A stretch of DNA of 58,728 bases, from assembly GCA_029248915.1 (NCBI GenBank), contig JAQWIK010000096.1:1-58728 (forward strand), in the 5' to 3' direction. Shown one piece after another: positions 58,668 to 58,728 of the stretch. A program made the position numbers and the translations under genes. The notes under the pieces are model-generated. The model ran no database searches and was not told where the DNA came from. It saw only the letters and a program-made list of their open reading frames with translations. This DNA comes from Paracoccaceae bacterium (GTDB lineage: Bacteria > Pseudomonadota > Alphaproteobacteria > Rhodobacterales > Rhodobacteraceae). Numbering within the stretch: position 1 is the stretch's first letter; each line of letters begins with the position of its first letter.

Positions 58668-58728
58668 GAAATTTTATACCTTTTATTCATAAATTAACTT
58701 TCTCAGGGGTTCCAACTGAAGCATATTT

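Noticed and set aside
1-58728. tRNA, rRNA, tmRNA genes, CRISPR arrays, insertion sequences, integrases
   Set aside because: Read for conserved arms, direct repeats with spacers, and transposase motifs; none found. Intergenic space is too small for most of these.

Overview
The window is a gene-dense, AT-rich stretch of a bacterial chromosome, most likely from a free-living marine alphaproteobacterium. The lineage markers are a DUF1013/TrcR cell-cycle regulator, DUF2794 and DUF1489 proteins, the infA-maf-RNase E/G-like block, a HisZ-dependent short HisG, B12-dependent ribonucleotide reductase and a methylsuccinyl-CoA dehydrogenase of the ethylmalonyl-CoA pathway. The marine signature is glycine-betaine-type demethylation and dihydroxypropanesulfonate (DHPS) catabolism. 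Genus cannot be read from this sequence; a SAR116-like or streamlined Rhodobacterales-like organism would fit. I see no tRNA, rRNA, CRISPR array, insertion sequence, phage or integrase. All eleven convergent gene pairs are separated by 41 bp or less, or overlap.

Layout. 1-5.9 kb: the start of an edge-truncated phosphatase-like gene, then dnaX-ybaB-recR, trcR and mcd. 5.9-16.3 kb: divergent genes for the two halves of the tRNA-modifying enzyme MnmC, an EamA permease, a soluble lytic transglycosylase, dapA, DUF2794, a C-terminally short dnaE2, an RluA-family pseudouridine synthase and a LysE exporter. 16.4-22.3 kb: two paralogous FAD/GcvT-type methylamine dehydrogenases flanking a betaine-homocysteine-methyltransferase-like gene, a probable betaine-to-glycine demethylation module. 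22.3-29.8 kb: SseB-like protein, uracil-DNA glycosylase, nrdJ, DUF1489, and hisS-hisZ-hisG. 29.9-40.0 kb: SDR, a secreted protein made of 19 MORN repeats, slyX, leuA with a leader-peptide attenuator that I annotate here, RNase E/G-like-maf-infA, and the tesA/ybbA-ybbP divergon.

40.0-50.4 kb is the main accessory block. It is one minus-strand operon, read as TRAP binding protein, fused TRAP permease, DUF475 membrane protein, hpsN-like, SDR (hpsO-like), zinc alcohol dehydrogenase (hpsP-like), suyA, suyB and comC-like. Together these would import DHPS, oxidise it to (R)-sulfolactate and cleave that to pyruvate and sulfite. Two strong intercistronic hairpins sit inside the operon, one after the binding-protein gene and one before the last gene. 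A GMC flavoprotein dehydrogenase and a divergent IclR regulator lie just upstream and may belong to the same system.

53.0-58.7 kb returns to housekeeping and amino-acid genes: aromatic/aspartate aminotransferase with 3-mercaptopyruvate sulfurtransferase, smpB, a class III aminotransferase, a frameshifted RluE-like pseudouridine synthase and a ReAII-type asparaginase.

The most interesting items are the leucine leader peptide (apparently leaderless) with a hairpin that lacks a U-tract, the DUF475 protein in the sulfonate operon, the A9 slippage tract in dnaX, the dnaE2 lacking its C-terminal domain, and the exact 19 x 23-residue MORN array with signs of a nine-repeat block duplication.
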